A stretch of 64,000 bases of DNA from an uncultured Trichococcus sp. (GCF_963667775.1 NZ_OY764015.1:2029001-2093000), one strand, 5' to 3'; positions 7,511 through 16,624 are shown, counted from the stretch's first letter. The notes: generated from the sequence alone by a model not told the origin. Numbers and translations are program-made.

Positions 7511-9478
7511 TCACTGTTCTTCCATTTTGAAATAGCTTAAAAATTTCAAGCGATCCTGCTCCTTCAGCAGTTTTTCATACAAAAGCGGGTTCTCCATCAA
7601 CTGGTTCATGAACACGAAAAATTGCTTCATGTCTGAATTTTTCAGTTCCTCTTTTTTCACCGCCAACAAAAAGACCAGCGAAACAGGCTCGTTTCCCCAC
7701 TTGATCGGCTGCCTGAAGGTCAGACAGCTGATGCTGGATTTCCGGATGTAGCGGGGATCCCCATGCGGCAAGGCAATCCCCATGCCGATGCCGGTCGAAG
7801 CATGGCTTTCCCGACCCAAAACCGTCCCTAAGTATTCTTGCTCGACATAACCCTTGCTGATTATTTGCTGCACCATGAAGTTCAAAGTGGCTTCCGCATT
7901 CGGAAAAGCCTGGCCCAAATGCACCAGAAACGGCTGGGTATAGCGCAGGATATCCCATTGCTTATTTTCTCCTGCCGTTTTTGCCGGTTGCTTCCTGATG
8001 AAACGAGCAATTTGGCGAACTTCTTCTTCATTCAGCAAGGGTGAGATGATCAACGTAGCGACGCCGCTGTCCGGCAGTGATTCTGTCGTCACCACCAGAT
8101 CAAGCCGCTGCGTTTGCAGATACGCCTGCAATTCGGCAGCCGAAAGGATGACGGTTTCTTCGATTTCGGGAAAATGCCTTTCAATTTTTGCTTGCAAAAA
8201 AGCAGACACGCCGATGCCGAAATGGCAGACGATCCCGACAATGAGTTTCTTGGGCAGCTGCATATGCACCCGCTCCAGAGCTGCCTGAAAATGGACCGTC
8301 AAATAACCGACCTCTTCTTCCGGAATGGAAATCCCGATTCTTTCATTGAATTCTTCGACCACCGTCAGAATGAAATAAAACAGATGAGGATATTCCCTTT
8401 TTATTTCCCTCAGCAAAGGATTTGCTACAGCCAAACCCCCTTCAATCCGGTTGGCAGTCGTCCGAAGATGGATCTGCAGATTGGCCAGCAAGGCTTGGTC
8501 CTCCCTGAACGGAAGATTTTCAAAATCACTGACTTCCTCCAATAGTTTACGGACCAATTCATCCACCCATCCAGGTCCATCTTTTTCTTTTGGATCGGCC
8601 TGCTCGGCCTTAAGCTGTTGCTCTATCCTGGATCCATGGAAATGGAGCGCAAGATACGCCTTTTCATTAGCCGGAAAGATGAGGTTCAGACGCTTTTCTA
8701 TCCAACGTGAAACGGTTTCGCTCCAGCTGAAAGAATCGGTCCCTTCGATCGCATGAAACTCCTTCTTCGAAAGTTCGATGGGTTGATTCAAATAGATCCG
8801 TTTGATCGTGAAGAGGATATGGATGACCAGACTTTCCTGCGTTTCCGGACTGATGTTGATTTCATGTGTTGCCTGCAGAGCTTTTAAAGCATCTTGGACG
8901 ATCTTGATTTCACTGGAATCGAAAAACTGGAGCAAAGCTTTTTCTTTTGTCGAGAGAGCTTTTACGCTTTTCGCTGTCTTCGCCAGCATGCCCCTTTTAT
9001 CTTTTTCCCTTCCTTCAATGACCGTGCCGTAATTCTGCCTTGTCGTGAGTGTCAGACCATAAGGCGCAATTTCTTTGTCCAGCCATTCCAGATCCTCTTT
9101 GATGACTGCTTTATTGACATAGTATCTCTGCGCCAACGAAGTGAGGGTAAGGGGTGCATCGGACATCAACAAGTAATAAAGGATAAGCAGACGGCGCTCT
9201 GTATCCTCTTTGTAAGAATTTTCTTCATCATTAGCGTGGACCATCTCCATCAACTTTTTGAGGTCCTGTTTTTCGGCTCTGAGGCTGACGCCGATTCCCG
9301 GCCTGCGCTCCAGTTTACCTGCTTGGAGTCTCCCCTCCAGCAGCTGCTCGATTTTATCCAGATCATTCCGGATAGTCCGGACCGAACAATCCTGTTCCTC
9401 CGCCAATTCTCCGATTGTCCGGAATTGATTCAAGTGGGCCAGCAGACTCCGCAATAAGTTCAATTGCCGCTCATTCAT
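7511..9478 (-). CDS. manR: PRD-containing PTS-dependent activator, ManR-like
   Basis: A 655-residue regulator of the BglG/MtlR/ManR class. It has two N-terminal helix-turn-helix domains (about 1-80 and 85-170), two PTS regulation domains with conserved histidines (about 180-385), a GatB-like EIIB domain and a C-terminal EIIA domain of the fructose/mannitol type. The EIIA phospho-histidine is about His572 in IALPHGDP. Such proteins activate transcription of their PTS operon when the transporter dephosphorylates them. Position between manP and manA, the gene content of the B. subtilis man locus, supports the ManR assignment. The ATG at 9478 follows AGGAGG. A strong promoter of its own lies at 9530-9558. 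Confidence 0.9.
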   Translation of the reverse strand: MNERQLNLLRSLLAHLNQFRTIGELAEEQDCSVRTIRNDLDKIEQLLEGRLQAGKLERRPGIGVSLRAEKQDLKKLMEMVHANDEENSYKEDTERRLLILYYLLMSDAPLTLTSLAQRYYVNKAVIKEDLEWLDKEIAPYGLTLTTRQNYGTVIEGREKDKRGMLAKTAKSVKALSTKEKALLQFFDSSEIKIVQDALKALQATHEINISPETQESLVIHILFTIKRIYLNQPIELSKKEFHAIEGTDSFSWSETVSRWIEKRLNLIFPANEKAYLALHFHGSRIEQQLKAEQADPKEKDGPGWVDELVRKLLEEVSDFENLPFREDQALLANLQIHLRTTANRIEGGLAVANPLLREIKREYPHLFYFILTVVEEFNERIGISIPEEEVGYLTVHFQAALERVHMQLPKKLIVGIVCHFGIGVSAFLQAKIERHFPEIEETVILSAAELQAYLQTQRLDLVVTTESLPDSGVATLIISPLLNEEEVRQIARFIRKQPAKTAGENKQWDILRYTQPFLVHLGQAFPNAEATLNFMVQQIISKGYVEQEYLGTVLGRESHASTGIGMGIALPHGDPRYIRKSSISCLTFRQPIKWGNEPVSLVFLLAVKKEELKNSDMKQFFVFMNQLMENPLLYEKLLKEQDRLKFLSYFKMEEQ

Positions 9479-9529
9479 TCTTTCACCTCCTAAAAAAACC
9501 ATTCCTCGTATCCGAAAGCCTTTGCATCC

Positions 9530-9558
9530 ATTATACGGGGAATGATTCTTAGGTTCAA
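9530..9558 (-). promoter_or_regulatory. manR promoter
   Basis: On the minus strand TTGAAC (9558-9553) and TATAAT (9535-9530) are exactly 17 bases apart, about 50 bases before the manR start. This near-consensus promoter would give manR-manA a basal transcription independent of manP. Confidence 0.75.
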
Positions 9559-9589
9559 TTTATGCCGCTACCGCCGTGCCGCATTCTGG

Positions 9590-11551
9590 TTAAGCAACTG
9601 TCCTCAGCAACGCATACGCTTGCTCCGTTGTGTCGACTGATAAAAGATTTTTTCTGAAATCATCATCCATCAATCTTCTCGATAACATTTGCAGAATTTT
9701 CAGGTGCGCATCGTTTTGATTTTCAGCAGGCACCGCAATCATGAAGATCAGCTTTGCGGGGCTGCCGTCCAGGCTGTCCCAGTCCACGCCTACTTTTTTT
9801 CTGCCGAATACGACACAAGGTTCTGAGACCGCTGTTGACTTGCCATGAGGGATTGCGATGTTCATGCCGATGCCGGTCGTGCTTTCTGCTTCCCGTTCCA
9901 GGATGGCTTTCTTGAACTCGCTGCGTGACGTTACCGTGCCGTGTGTTGCCAGTGCATCAACCAATTCATCCATCGCACTGTCTTTTGAGTCGCTCTCCAA
10001 GTCCAAAATGATCAAATCTTTTGTCAAAATGTCCGTCAGTTGCGAAACCGGCTTGCTGTCCGCTGCTTTCTTAGCCACAACTGGAGCCACCTCAGAAATT
10101 TTTGTCGCGGCTGGCGCAACAGCTACTGCAATCGGTTCGCCAACTGTCACATCTTTTTTCAGGATTTTCAGCATCATGACCGTTACGGCAACACCCACCG
10201 CAACCGCAACGAAGAACATAAGCACGTTATCGACAGCGCCCAATATAGCTACGATCGGTCCACCATGCGCTACGCGATCGCCTACATTGCCTAATGCCGC
10301 AACAACCGAACCGGCCATCGAACCGACCACGATACTCGGAATGACGCGCAAGGGATCTTGCGTTGCAAAAGGGATAGCCCCTTCCGTGATTCCGAACAGC
10401 CCCATCGTGAAGCTGGCCTTGCCTGTTTCTTTTTCCGCCTGCGTAAACTTGTCTTTCAGAAGGAGCGATGCGACCCCCAAACCGATAGGAGGAATGCAGA
10501 TAGCGACTGCGATCGGTCCCATAATTTCATAATTGCCTTGCGCAATCATTCCCGAACCGAAGAGGAAGGCTACTTTATTGAATGGGCCACCCATATCGAC
10601 AGCGATCATCGCGCCCATGATCAACGCCAGGACAACTTCACTGGAACCTTGCATCCCTGCCAGCCAGTTTGTCAACATCTCAAAGAAGGATGCTACCGGC
10701 TGTCCGATAACGAAGATGAACAATAATCCCACTACCAGCGTGGCAATAATCGGAATGAAGATGATCGGCATGACCGCCTGCATCGCCTTCGGAACCTTCA
10801 CTTTCTTCAGCGCAAGCGCTACATACCCCGCCAAGAAACCGGTGATGATCCCGCCGATGAAACCAGCATTCGCTTCGCTTCCATAGAAACTTCCGTTGGC
10901 TGCAACCAAGCCGCCGATCATACCAGGAACAAGACCCGGTCTGTCGGCAATGCTATAAGCAATGTATCCGGAAAGGATCGGGATGATCAGGCCCATCGCT
11001 GCACCACCCAGAGCGACCACGGTCGACCAAATGGAATCTTCCGGAATGACAATTCCTGCAGCGGTTGGCTCACCGCCCAACGTCAAGGCAATCGCAATCA
11101 GCAAGCCTCCGACAACAACGAAAGGAACCATATAGGAAACGCCGTTCATCAAACTCTGATAGATCGGATTTTTCTTTTTCTCGGATCCGCTTTCGGAAGC
11201 AGTTTGAACAGCTGAGGCACTGCCATAAACAGACGCCTTGCCATCGATGATCTGTTGGATCAATTTCTCCGGATTACGGATACCTTCCTGCACGCCAACC
11301 GTCACCATCGGTTTGCCTTGGAAACGCGATTTGTCCAACACGGTGTCCGCAGCGATGATGACGCCATCCGCTTCCCTGATTTCCGCATCAGTCAACGCAT
11401 TTTCAATGCCGATCGACCCGTGTGTCTCGACTTTGATGTCCACTCCCATTTTTCTCCCGGCCTTTTGGATGTTCTCCGCTGCCATGTAGGTATGGGCGAT
11501 GCCGACAGGGCAAGCCGTCAAAGCGATGATTTTCTTTTTCCCAGTGCTCAT
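9590..11551 (-). CDS. manP: PTS fructose/mannose-type EIIBCA, probably mannose-specific
   Basis: A 653-residue fused phosphotransferase permease in the order EIIB-EIIC-EIIA. The EIIB domain has the phospho-Cys14 in TACPVGIAHTYMAA. The EIIC domain (about 130-465) is membrane-embedded with the family's GGPFNKVAF and GITEGAIPFA motifs. After a linker rich in Ala and Val comes EIIA with phospho-His569 in IAIPHGKS. The family covers fructose and mannose carriers. The neighbours manR and manA and the same B-C-A order as B. subtilis ManP argue for mannose, delivered as mannose 6-phosphate. The substrate is inferred from context. Upstream lie a TACAAT -10 box and a long inverted repeat. Confidence 0.88.
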   Translation of the reverse strand: MSTGKKKIIALTACPVGIAHTYMAAENIQKAGRKMGVDIKVETHGSIGIENALTDAEIREADGVIIAADTVLDKSRFQGKPMVTVGVQEGIRNPEKLIQQIIDGKASVYGSASAVQTASESGSEKKKNPIYQSLMNGVSYMVPFVVVGGLLIAIALTLGGEPTAAGIVIPEDSIWSTVVALGGAAMGLIIPILSGYIAYSIADRPGLVPGMIGGLVAANGSFYGSEANAGFIGGIITGFLAGYVALALKKVKVPKAMQAVMPIIFIPIIATLVVGLLFIFVIGQPVASFFEMLTNWLAGMQGSSEVVLALIMGAMIAVDMGGPFNKVAFLFGSGMIAQGNYEIMGPIAVAICIPPIGLGVASLLLKDKFTQAEKETGKASFTMGLFGITEGAIPFATQDPLRVIPSIVVGSMAGSVVAALGNVGDRVAHGGPIVAILGAVDNVLMFFVAVAVGVAVTVMMLKILKKDVTVGEPIAVAVAPAATKISEVAPVVAKKAADSKPVSQLTDILTKDLIILDLESDSKDSAMDELVDALATHGTVTSRSEFKKAILEREAESTTGIGMNIAIPHGKSTAVSEPCVVFGRKKVGVDWDSLDGSPAKLIFMIAVPAENQNDAHLKILQMLSRRLMDDDFRKNLLSVDTTEQAYALLRTVA

Positions 11552-11584
11552 TTTTTTCCACCTCTGTAGTTATTTGTTGACCCT

Positions 11585-11590
11585 ATTGTA
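11585..11590 (-). promoter_or_regulatory. manP -10 box
   Basis: TACAAT on the minus strand, about 35 bases before the manP ATG. No good -35 box stands 16-18 bases upstream, which fits a promoter that depends on an activator. Confidence 0.5.
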
Positions 11591-11627
11591 TCCCCTTTCC
11601 GGAAGAAATAAATCCCGATTTTTTTCT

Positions 11628-11663
11628 GGGATGTGGCAAAAATCAGATTATTTGCCGCATCCC
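11628..11663 (-). promoter_or_regulatory. 36-bp inverted repeat, probable ManR operator
   Basis: Arms of about 13 bases, GGGATG(T/C)GGCAAA, face each other around a centre at 11645-11646. The centre lies about 67 bases before the expected manP transcription start, a typical activator position. Because PRD regulators of the ManR/MtlR kind bind such repeats upstream of weak -35 boxes, this is the best candidate ManR site. It also abuts the divergent promoter at 11696. Confidence 0.6.
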
Positions 11664-11695
11664 GCCGTTATATTGCCCATGGCATCCCTTCTTAT

Positions 11696-11724
11696 TTGAA
11701 CTCGCCCTGTGAAAACGTTATACT
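11696..11724 (+). promoter_or_regulatory. Promoter of the pRiA4b ORF-3-like gene
   Basis: TTGAAC (11696-11701) and TATACT (11719-11724) with a 17-base spacer; the gene's start codon follows 25 bases later. Confidence 0.75.
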
Positions 11725-11749
11725 GAAAACAAAAAAGGTGGTTTTTCAG

Positions 11750-12304
11750 ATGATGTTCGAACTCAGGATTACGCTTTTGGATGTCGGCATACCGGTTTGG
11801 CGGGATATACAATTGGATGACGACACTACTTTCTCCGATCTGCATTTCATTCTCCAAAGTGCCTTCAATTGGTCCGATCTCCATCCGCATACTTTCAAGT
11901 TTGCCACACCCCATAAAGAAACGTTGGGTGAGGCCGATCGCTTGCGGGACCACATCCAAGGAAAAGACGACAAAATCATTTACACATATAATATGGAAGA
12001 AAACTGGGAGCATGAAATCGTTCTGCAAAAAGCGTTTGAAGCGAAAGATGACGTGCTCTATCCCCGTTGTGTGCGCGCCGAGAATCTGGCGCCTGAGGAA
12101 GACCATACCCGCCTGGACATCACGGACGGCACACTCGATCTTGCGTATACAGACTCCGGGGAAATCATGACTGCCATCAATGAGGAATTGGCCTTTCTGA
12201 ACGTCAGCAGTTTCGGCGAAGCATTGCCTGGTCTTGATGAGGACGAGTGGGTAGCTCTGGACGATGACGAAGATGAGTGGGAAGATGACGGCGGTCATAT
12301 TTGA
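11750..12304 (+). CDS. pRiA4b ORF-3-like protein
   Basis: A 184-residue soluble, strongly acidic protein of the plasmid pRiA4b ORF-3 family. Typical blocks are the N-terminal ELRITLLDVGIPVWRDIQL, the FSDLHFILQSAFNWSDLHPH helix and the TYNMEENWEHEIVL motif with its aromatic and acidic residues. The C-terminal 25 residues are nearly all Asp, Glu and Trp. The molecular function of the family is unknown. The ATG at 11750 is preceded by AAAGGTGG; reading frames starting earlier overlap the promoter. It is transcribed alone from the promoter at 11696 and closed by the terminator at 12319. Confidence 0.82.
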   Translation: MMFELRITLLDVGIPVWRDIQLDDDTTFSDLHFILQSAFNWSDLHPHTFKFATPHKETLGEADRLRDHIQGKDDKIIYTYNMEENWEHEIVLQKAFEAKDDVLYPRCVRAENLAPEEDHTRLDITDGTLDLAYTDSGEIMTAINEELAFLNVSSFGEALPGLDEDEWVALDDDEDEWEDDGGHI

Positions 12305-12318
12305 TAGTTTGACAACAA

Positions 12319-12364
12319 AAAAAGCACCTCCTGCGCTCGTATTCGAGTGCAGGAGGTGCTTTTT
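12319..12364. terminator. Bidirectional terminator between convergent genes
   Basis: A strong stem with 14-base arms (AAAGCACCTCCTGC, 12321-12334, against GCAGGAGGTGCTTT) with A and T runs on the two sides. It serves the pRiA4b-like gene and the OFA transporter gene. Confidence 0.85.
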
Positions 12365-12369
12365 AATGT

Positions 12370-13602
12370 TTATTGAACAGTTTCTGTGATCGATTTGGTT
12401 GCTGTTTTCTTCTTGTAGACAAGATCCAGGATCAATCCTGCAGCCGCAACCACGATAGCGACATAGAAAGCTTTGGTGAAGTCACCGTTGTTCGCAGCAG
12501 CGATACCTGCAGTTACTTTAGGTGCAACGAAAGCAGCTGTCGAGTAACCGATGAACACGATACCGTAGTTGACGCCTTGGAATTTCGGTCCGAAGTTATC
12601 CATGACCAACGATGGGAACACGCCCATCACTCCGCCGAAGCATAAGCCCAAACCGACGATCCCTACTGTAAAGCCGAACATCGATTTGACGAAAATAAGG
12701 ATCAAGAAAGTAAGAATGATGACACTGTACATGATGCTGATAGTCGTTGGTTGACCCAATTTGTCCGAAACAGCACCCCAGACAACACGGCCCATCGTAT
12801 TGCTTAAAGAGTAGACACTGACATAAACGGCTGCCGCTGCTGCTGACAGGCCGAACATCGATTGTCCGATCGGTGAAGCGTTTGAAGCGATCATCAAGCC
12901 CGAGAAAGCCCCCATGGCGAACATCAGGATGATCATATAGAATTTTGGATCTTGCAGCATTTCTTTCCAGTTCTTGTTTACGACCGGTTTGTTCGCTGCT
13001 GCAGTAGCCGCTGCGTTCATATTTTTTGGCATATAGTCTTTAGGCGCAACCTTGATGAAGAGACTGCAAGTGAAGCTGATGATGGCATAAGCGATACCCA
13101 TCCGCACGAAAGTGTCGGCAGCGCCGATACTTTGGATCAATTGGTTCGCGATCGGAGCTGCGATGATGGCTGCTCCGCCCATACCCGCTGTAATCAGTCC
13201 GGAAGCCAAACCTTTTTTATCCGGGAAGAAACGGATCGTGTTGCTTAGGCAGCCTGAGTAAGCGAAGCCTTGTCCGAAACCGGCCATCAAACCATAATAC
13301 ACGTACAATTCCGTCAAAGTCGTAGCTGTACCAGCCAAAGCAAAACCGATACCGAACAATACCGCTCCGGCCATCGTGCTCCATTTCGACCAACCTTTGT
13401 CGGTCAAGAAACCGCCCAAGATCATCGGAATCGGCCCTAAAGCCGCGTTGATCGCAAAGGCCACCATGACCTCAGCCATTGTCCAACCTCTTGCGGCAGA
13501 CAACGGCCCTGCCAATACGCTGAAAGCATAAACTGCACCCGTACACATCAAGATACCCATCGAGCTGACCAAGACAGCCCAACGATTAATTTCCTTTTTC
13601 AT
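12370..13602 (-). CDS. OFA-type MFS transporter
   Basis: A 410-residue, 12-segment MFS protein of the oxalate/formate antiporter group. Family features are the early CTGAVYAFSVLAGPLS segment, the LGGFLTDKGW loop between helices 2 and 3, GFGQGFAYSGCLSNTIRFFP in helix 4-5 and NTMGRVVWGAVSDKLG in the second half. It closes an operon with a CoA-transferase and a FabK-like flavoprotein, so the cargo is probably an organic acid that the CoA-transferase activates; whether oxalate, formate, lactate or a short unsaturated acid cannot be told. The ATG at 13602 has GGGAG eight bases upstream. The upstream gene ends 13 bases before it. Confidence 0.88.
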   Translation of the reverse strand: MKKEINRWAVLVSSMGILMCTGAVYAFSVLAGPLSAARGWTMAEVMVAFAINAALGPIPMILGGFLTDKGWSKWSTMAGAVLFGIGFALAGTATTLTELYVYYGLMAGFGQGFAYSGCLSNTIRFFPDKKGLASGLITAGMGGAAIIAAPIANQLIQSIGAADTFVRMGIAYAIISFTCSLFIKVAPKDYMPKNMNAAATAAANKPVVNKNWKEMLQDPKFYMIILMFAMGAFSGLMIASNASPIGQSMFGLSAAAAAVYVSVYSLSNTMGRVVWGAVSDKLGQPTTISIMYSVIILTFLILIFVKSMFGFTVGIVGLGLCFGGVMGVFPSLVMDNFGPKFQGVNYGIVFIGYSTAAFVAPKVTAGIAAANNGDFTKAFYVAIVVAAAGLILDLVYKKKTATKSITETVQ

Positions 13603-13615
13603 CAACAACACTCCC

Positions 13616-15184
13616 TTATTTTCCATTCGCCATGACGATGTTTTTTAGTTCTCCCCAATTTTCGCGGAACATGCCTTCGTTCATCACTTTCAGATCATCA
13701 GCAATCACCGGTTTGAAGCCCATTTGTCCCAAAATATCTTTTTCCAGATCGACCCCAGGCGCGATTTCGATCAGGCGCAATTTGCCATTTTCAAGATCGA
13801 ATACCGCACGTTCGGTTACATACAATACTTCCTGCTCGACTTCAGATGCATATTCCCCACTGAAAGTCACTTGTTCAACTTCGGCTACGAATTTCTTCGC
13901 TTTGCCTTCCTGGATGATCGTCAGACGGCCATCTTTGACTTCCTGCTGCAAACCGCCGGCAGTGAAGGTTCCTGCGAACACCAATTTCTTGGCAGCTTGG
14001 GAAATATTGATGAACCCGCCACAACCAGCGACACGGTTGCCGAACTTGGATACATTCACGTTTCCGCAAGCATCGGTCTGGGCCAGTCCCAACACAGATA
14101 AATCCAAGCCACCGCCATCGTAGAAGTCGAATTGCGCATGGTGATCCATGATCGCTTCGCTGTTGAAGGCATGTCCGAAGTCCCGCAATCCTGCCGGAAC
14201 GCCGCCGATCGATCCAGCTTCGGTCGTCAACACCAATTGATCGCTGATGCCTTCTTCGGCACCGACTGTCGCGACATTGACCGGAATCCCTACGCCAAGG
14301 TTCAAGACAGCGGACGGAACCAACTCCATCGCAGCACGACGAGCGATTACCTTGCGCGCATCCAACGGAAGGGCCGTTACAGCATCCAACGGTACTTTTG
14401 TATCACCTGAGAAAGCCGGATTGTACTCAGTGTTTTCCGTTTGGAACTGATTGCCTGGTTGTGCCACGACAATGTAGTCGACCATGATACCTGGTACTTT
14501 TACGTCTTTAGGATGTAGTGTGCCCGCTGCTGCCAATGTTTCCACTTGAGCGATCACGATCCCGCCTGAATTTTTAACTGCCTGAGCTACCGGAAGGACT
14601 TCCATGTGCAAGCCTTCTTTTTCAAGCGTCAAGTTACCTTTTTCATCGGCCACCGTTCCGCGGATCAGACCAACATTAATTGGGAAAGTAGGGTAGAACA
14701 GCCATTCTTCGTTTTCGATTTCAACGACTTTGACGATGTCTTCGGTCGTGCACGGGGAAAGCTTGCCGCCTTCCAGACGCGGATCAACGAATGTGCGCAT
14801 GCCGACTTTAGTGAACAAGCCCGGGCGTTTTGCGGCGATTTCACGGTACAGTTGGGTGATGACCCCTTGTGGAAGGTTGTAGGCTTCGCATTTGTTTTCG
14901 ACGATCAGATCGCTGATCTGCGGAGAAGCACTGACGATACCGCCGATCCAACGTTTGATCAGACCTTCGTGCGCCAGATGACTCATCCCTTTCGTGCGGC
15001 GATCCCCTACAGCGCTCGCGTGGATGACTGTCAGATTGTTCGGATGGCCTTCCGCTTTAAAGCGATCTTCGATGGAAATGGCCATTTCTTCATTCACACA
15101 GGCCAACCCGAAACCGGTCAACGCTACTGTGCTGTTGTCTTTGATCAATTTTGCCGCTTCCGCAGCTGTGATTACTTTTGTCAT
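13616..15184 (-). CDS. Acyl-CoA:carboxylate CoA-transferase (YdiF/Pct type)
   Basis: A 522-residue single-chain class I CoA-transferase of the propionate CoA-transferase/YdiF type, with both halves of the fold fused. The catalytic glutamate is Glu322 in TTEAGSIGG, preceded by the oxyanion-type loop LNLGVGIP (294-301). The GCGGFINISQ segment follows in the second half. It moves CoA from an acyl-CoA such as acetyl-CoA to a carboxylic acid. Its place between a FabK-like reductase and an OFA carrier suggests that it activates the acid imported by the carrier. Its own substrate is not readable. The start at 15184 follows AGGAGG. A terminator at 15231 separates it from the upstream gene, so read-through or a hidden promoter is needed. 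Confidence 0.9.
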   Translation of the reverse strand: MTKVITAAEAAKLIKDNSTVALTGFGLACVNEEMAISIEDRFKAEGHPNNLTVIHASAVGDRRTKGMSHLAHEGLIKRWIGGIVSASPQISDLIVENKCEAYNLPQGVITQLYREIAAKRPGLFTKVGMRTFVDPRLEGGKLSPCTTEDIVKVVEIENEEWLFYPTFPINVGLIRGTVADEKGNLTLEKEGLHMEVLPVAQAVKNSGGIVIAQVETLAAAGTLHPKDVKVPGIMVDYIVVAQPGNQFQTENTEYNPAFSGDTKVPLDAVTALPLDARKVIARRAAMELVPSAVLNLGVGIPVNVATVGAEEGISDQLVLTTEAGSIGGVPAGLRDFGHAFNSEAIMDHHAQFDFYDGGGLDLSVLGLAQTDACGNVNVSKFGNRVAGCGGFINISQAAKKLVFAGTFTAGGLQQEVKDGRLTIIQEGKAKKFVAEVEQVTFSGEYASEVEQEVLYVTERAVFDLENGKLRLIEIAPGVDLEKDILGQMGFKPVIADDLKVMNEGMFRENWGELKNIVMANGK

Positions 15185-15230
15185 AAGTGTACCCTCCTGT
15201 TTGCTCGTTCATTCACATTCATGTGTTAAG

Positions 15231-15259
15231 AAAAAAGCTCAGCCTTGCTCTGAGCTTTT
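15231..15259 (-). terminator. Terminator between the FabK-like and CoA-transferase genes
   Basis: AAAAGCTCAG and CTGAGCTTTT arms with TTTTTT on the minus strand, just after the FabK-like stop. It may attenuate rather than stop expression of the two genes behind it. Confidence 0.7.
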
Positions 15260-15268
15260 CAGTTTTGA

Positions 15269-16204
15269 TTAATAAGCGATTTTCAATGAGCTAGCGATTG
15301 CTTCGGCATCTTTGAACAACGTTTCGATGATTTCTTTGGCAGGACGGATATCGCGTACCATACCGGTGATCTGGCCGGCCATTACTGATCCGTTCTCTAC
15401 ATCACCTTCGTATACGGCCTTGCTCAATGAACCCAACGCCAACTCTTCCAATTCATCACGGGATGCATTGTTGTTTTCCAGTTCCTGGAACTTCGCAAGC
15501 ATCTTGTTTTTGATGGAACGGACAGGCGCTCCGTTACGGCGACCTGTAACGATCGTAGCTGTATCATCAGCATCAAGTACCGCTTGTTTGAATGTAGCCG
15601 GAACCGGGCATTCTTCAGCAGACAAGAACAGAGTTCCTACTTGGATCCCTTGGGCACCCATCGCGTACATCGCAACGACACCGCGGCCGTCACCGACACC
15701 GCCGGCTCCCAATACAGGGATATTGACAGCGCTGACCACTTGTGGCACTAAGCACATGGTCGTTGTTTCGCCGACGTGTCCGCCCGCTTCGGTTCCTTCA
15801 GCTACGATTGCATCCGCACCTAAAGCTTCCATTTTTTGCGCATGTTTCACGGATGCTACTACTGGAATCACTTTGATCCCTGCCTCTTTGAATTTCGGCA
15901 TGAACGGCTTCGGTGTGCCTGCTCCAGTTGTAACGACTTTTATACCTTCTTCAATCACGACATCAACCAACTCCGGGCAATTTTGCATCATCAACATCAA
16001 ATTTACCGCAAATGGTTTATCCGTCATGCTTTTGCATTTTTGAATTTCTGCGCGCAGTTGATCCGCTGTCATTCCGCCTGAACCGATGATACCGAGCCCG
16101 CCTGCATTCGAAACGGCAGAAGCGATCTCAGCTGTTGCAATCCGTGCCATTGCTCCTTGAAAAATAGGATATTTTATTCCTAGCATTTCGCATAATGTTG
16201 TCAT
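15269..16204 (-). CDS. FabK-like FMN-dependent enoyl reductase / nitronate monooxygenase family
   Basis: A 311-residue TIM-barrel flavoprotein. The N-terminus (YPIFQGAMARIATAEIASAV, NAGGLGIIGSG) and the EGTEAGGHVGETTTMCLVPQ motif resemble FabK, the NADH- and FMN-dependent enoyl-ACP reductase II, more than classical nitronate monooxygenases. The phosphate-binding GAGGVGDGRG and GTLFLSAEEC segments complete the FMN site. FabK normally sits within fatty acid synthesis clusters; here there are no such genes. Instead a LysR gene is divergent and a CoA-transferase and carrier follow, so reduction of an enoyl-CoA or oxidation of a nitronate are both possible. GAAGG lies nine bases before the ATG. 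Confidence 0.85.
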   Translation of the reverse strand: MTTLCEMLGIKYPIFQGAMARIATAEIASAVSNAGGLGIIGSGGMTADQLRAEIQKCKSMTDKPFAVNLMLMMQNCPELVDVVIEEGIKVVTTGAGTPKPFMPKFKEAGIKVIPVVASVKHAQKMEALGADAIVAEGTEAGGHVGETTTMCLVPQVVSAVNIPVLGAGGVGDGRGVVAMYAMGAQGIQVGTLFLSAEECPVPATFKQAVLDADDTATIVTGRRNGAPVRSIKNKMLAKFQELENNNASRDELEELALGSLSKAVYEGDVENGSVMAGQITGMVRDIRPAKEIIETLFKDAEAIASSLKIAY

Positions 16205-16299
16205 CTTGTTTTTCCTTCTTCCTTGAATTGTGAGTGATGAGTCCGCTGGGTTGGCTGAAATCGCCGTTCCTTTTGCTCACCTTTTCTCTTGATAGTTGC

Positions 16300-16328
16300 A
16301 TTATAGAATTGATCTGATTAATTGTGAA
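16300..16328 (-). promoter_or_regulatory. Promoter of the FabK-like operon
   Basis: On the minus strand TTCACA (16328-16323) and TATAAT (16305-16300) are 17 bases apart. The -35 box overlaps an ATTGTGA half-site at 16321-16327. Confidence 0.7.
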
Positions 16329-16510
16329 ATAGTAATCTTCATTGGTTTATCATAACCGTTTGGTTATATAAAATAATTAGATTCGGAATAGAAAGCTCAT
16401 TATTAGTGAGTTTATGAACAAATATAATACACCTCTTTTTTAATGTGGCGTTCTTCTTCCATATCTTTTTTGTTCTGAATGGATATCACATTAATAACCA
16501 ATATGTTATA

Positions 16511-16536
16511 ATTGTGATTATTTTATCTTTCACAAT
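16511..16536. promoter_or_regulatory. ATTGTGA-N12-TCACAAT palindrome, candidate LysR site
   Basis: Perfect seven-base arms, 16511-16517 and 16530-16536, about 90 bases before the LysR gene. The same half-site recurs at the operon promoter. Confidence 0.55.
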
Positions 16537-16624
16537 CGAAAATAAGTTAAAATAGTCTCTATGCTAACCTGTCGTTCTCTGTTTCCTATAGAAATAAAGC
16601 CACCCATCGAAAGGATGACTTAAA

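Larger units (their letters stand above)
16205..16624. promoter_or_regulatory. Divergent regulatory region, FabK-like operon / LysR gene
   Basis: 420 AT-rich bases with no gene. It contains the operon promoter (16300-16328), an ATTGTGA half-site overlapping its -35 box, and a wide palindrome at 16511-16536 near the LysR start. The size is generous for a LysR-controlled divergent region. Confidence 0.65.

Noticed and set aside
15269-16204. Assignment as the essential FASII enoyl-ACP reductase fabK
   Set aside because: No other fatty acid synthesis gene is near, and the operon partners handle organic acids and CoA; only family membership is claimed.
16511-16536. CRP/FNR-type site in the LysR intergenic region
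   Set aside because: Those sites need about six bases between TGTGA and TCACA; here there are twelve.
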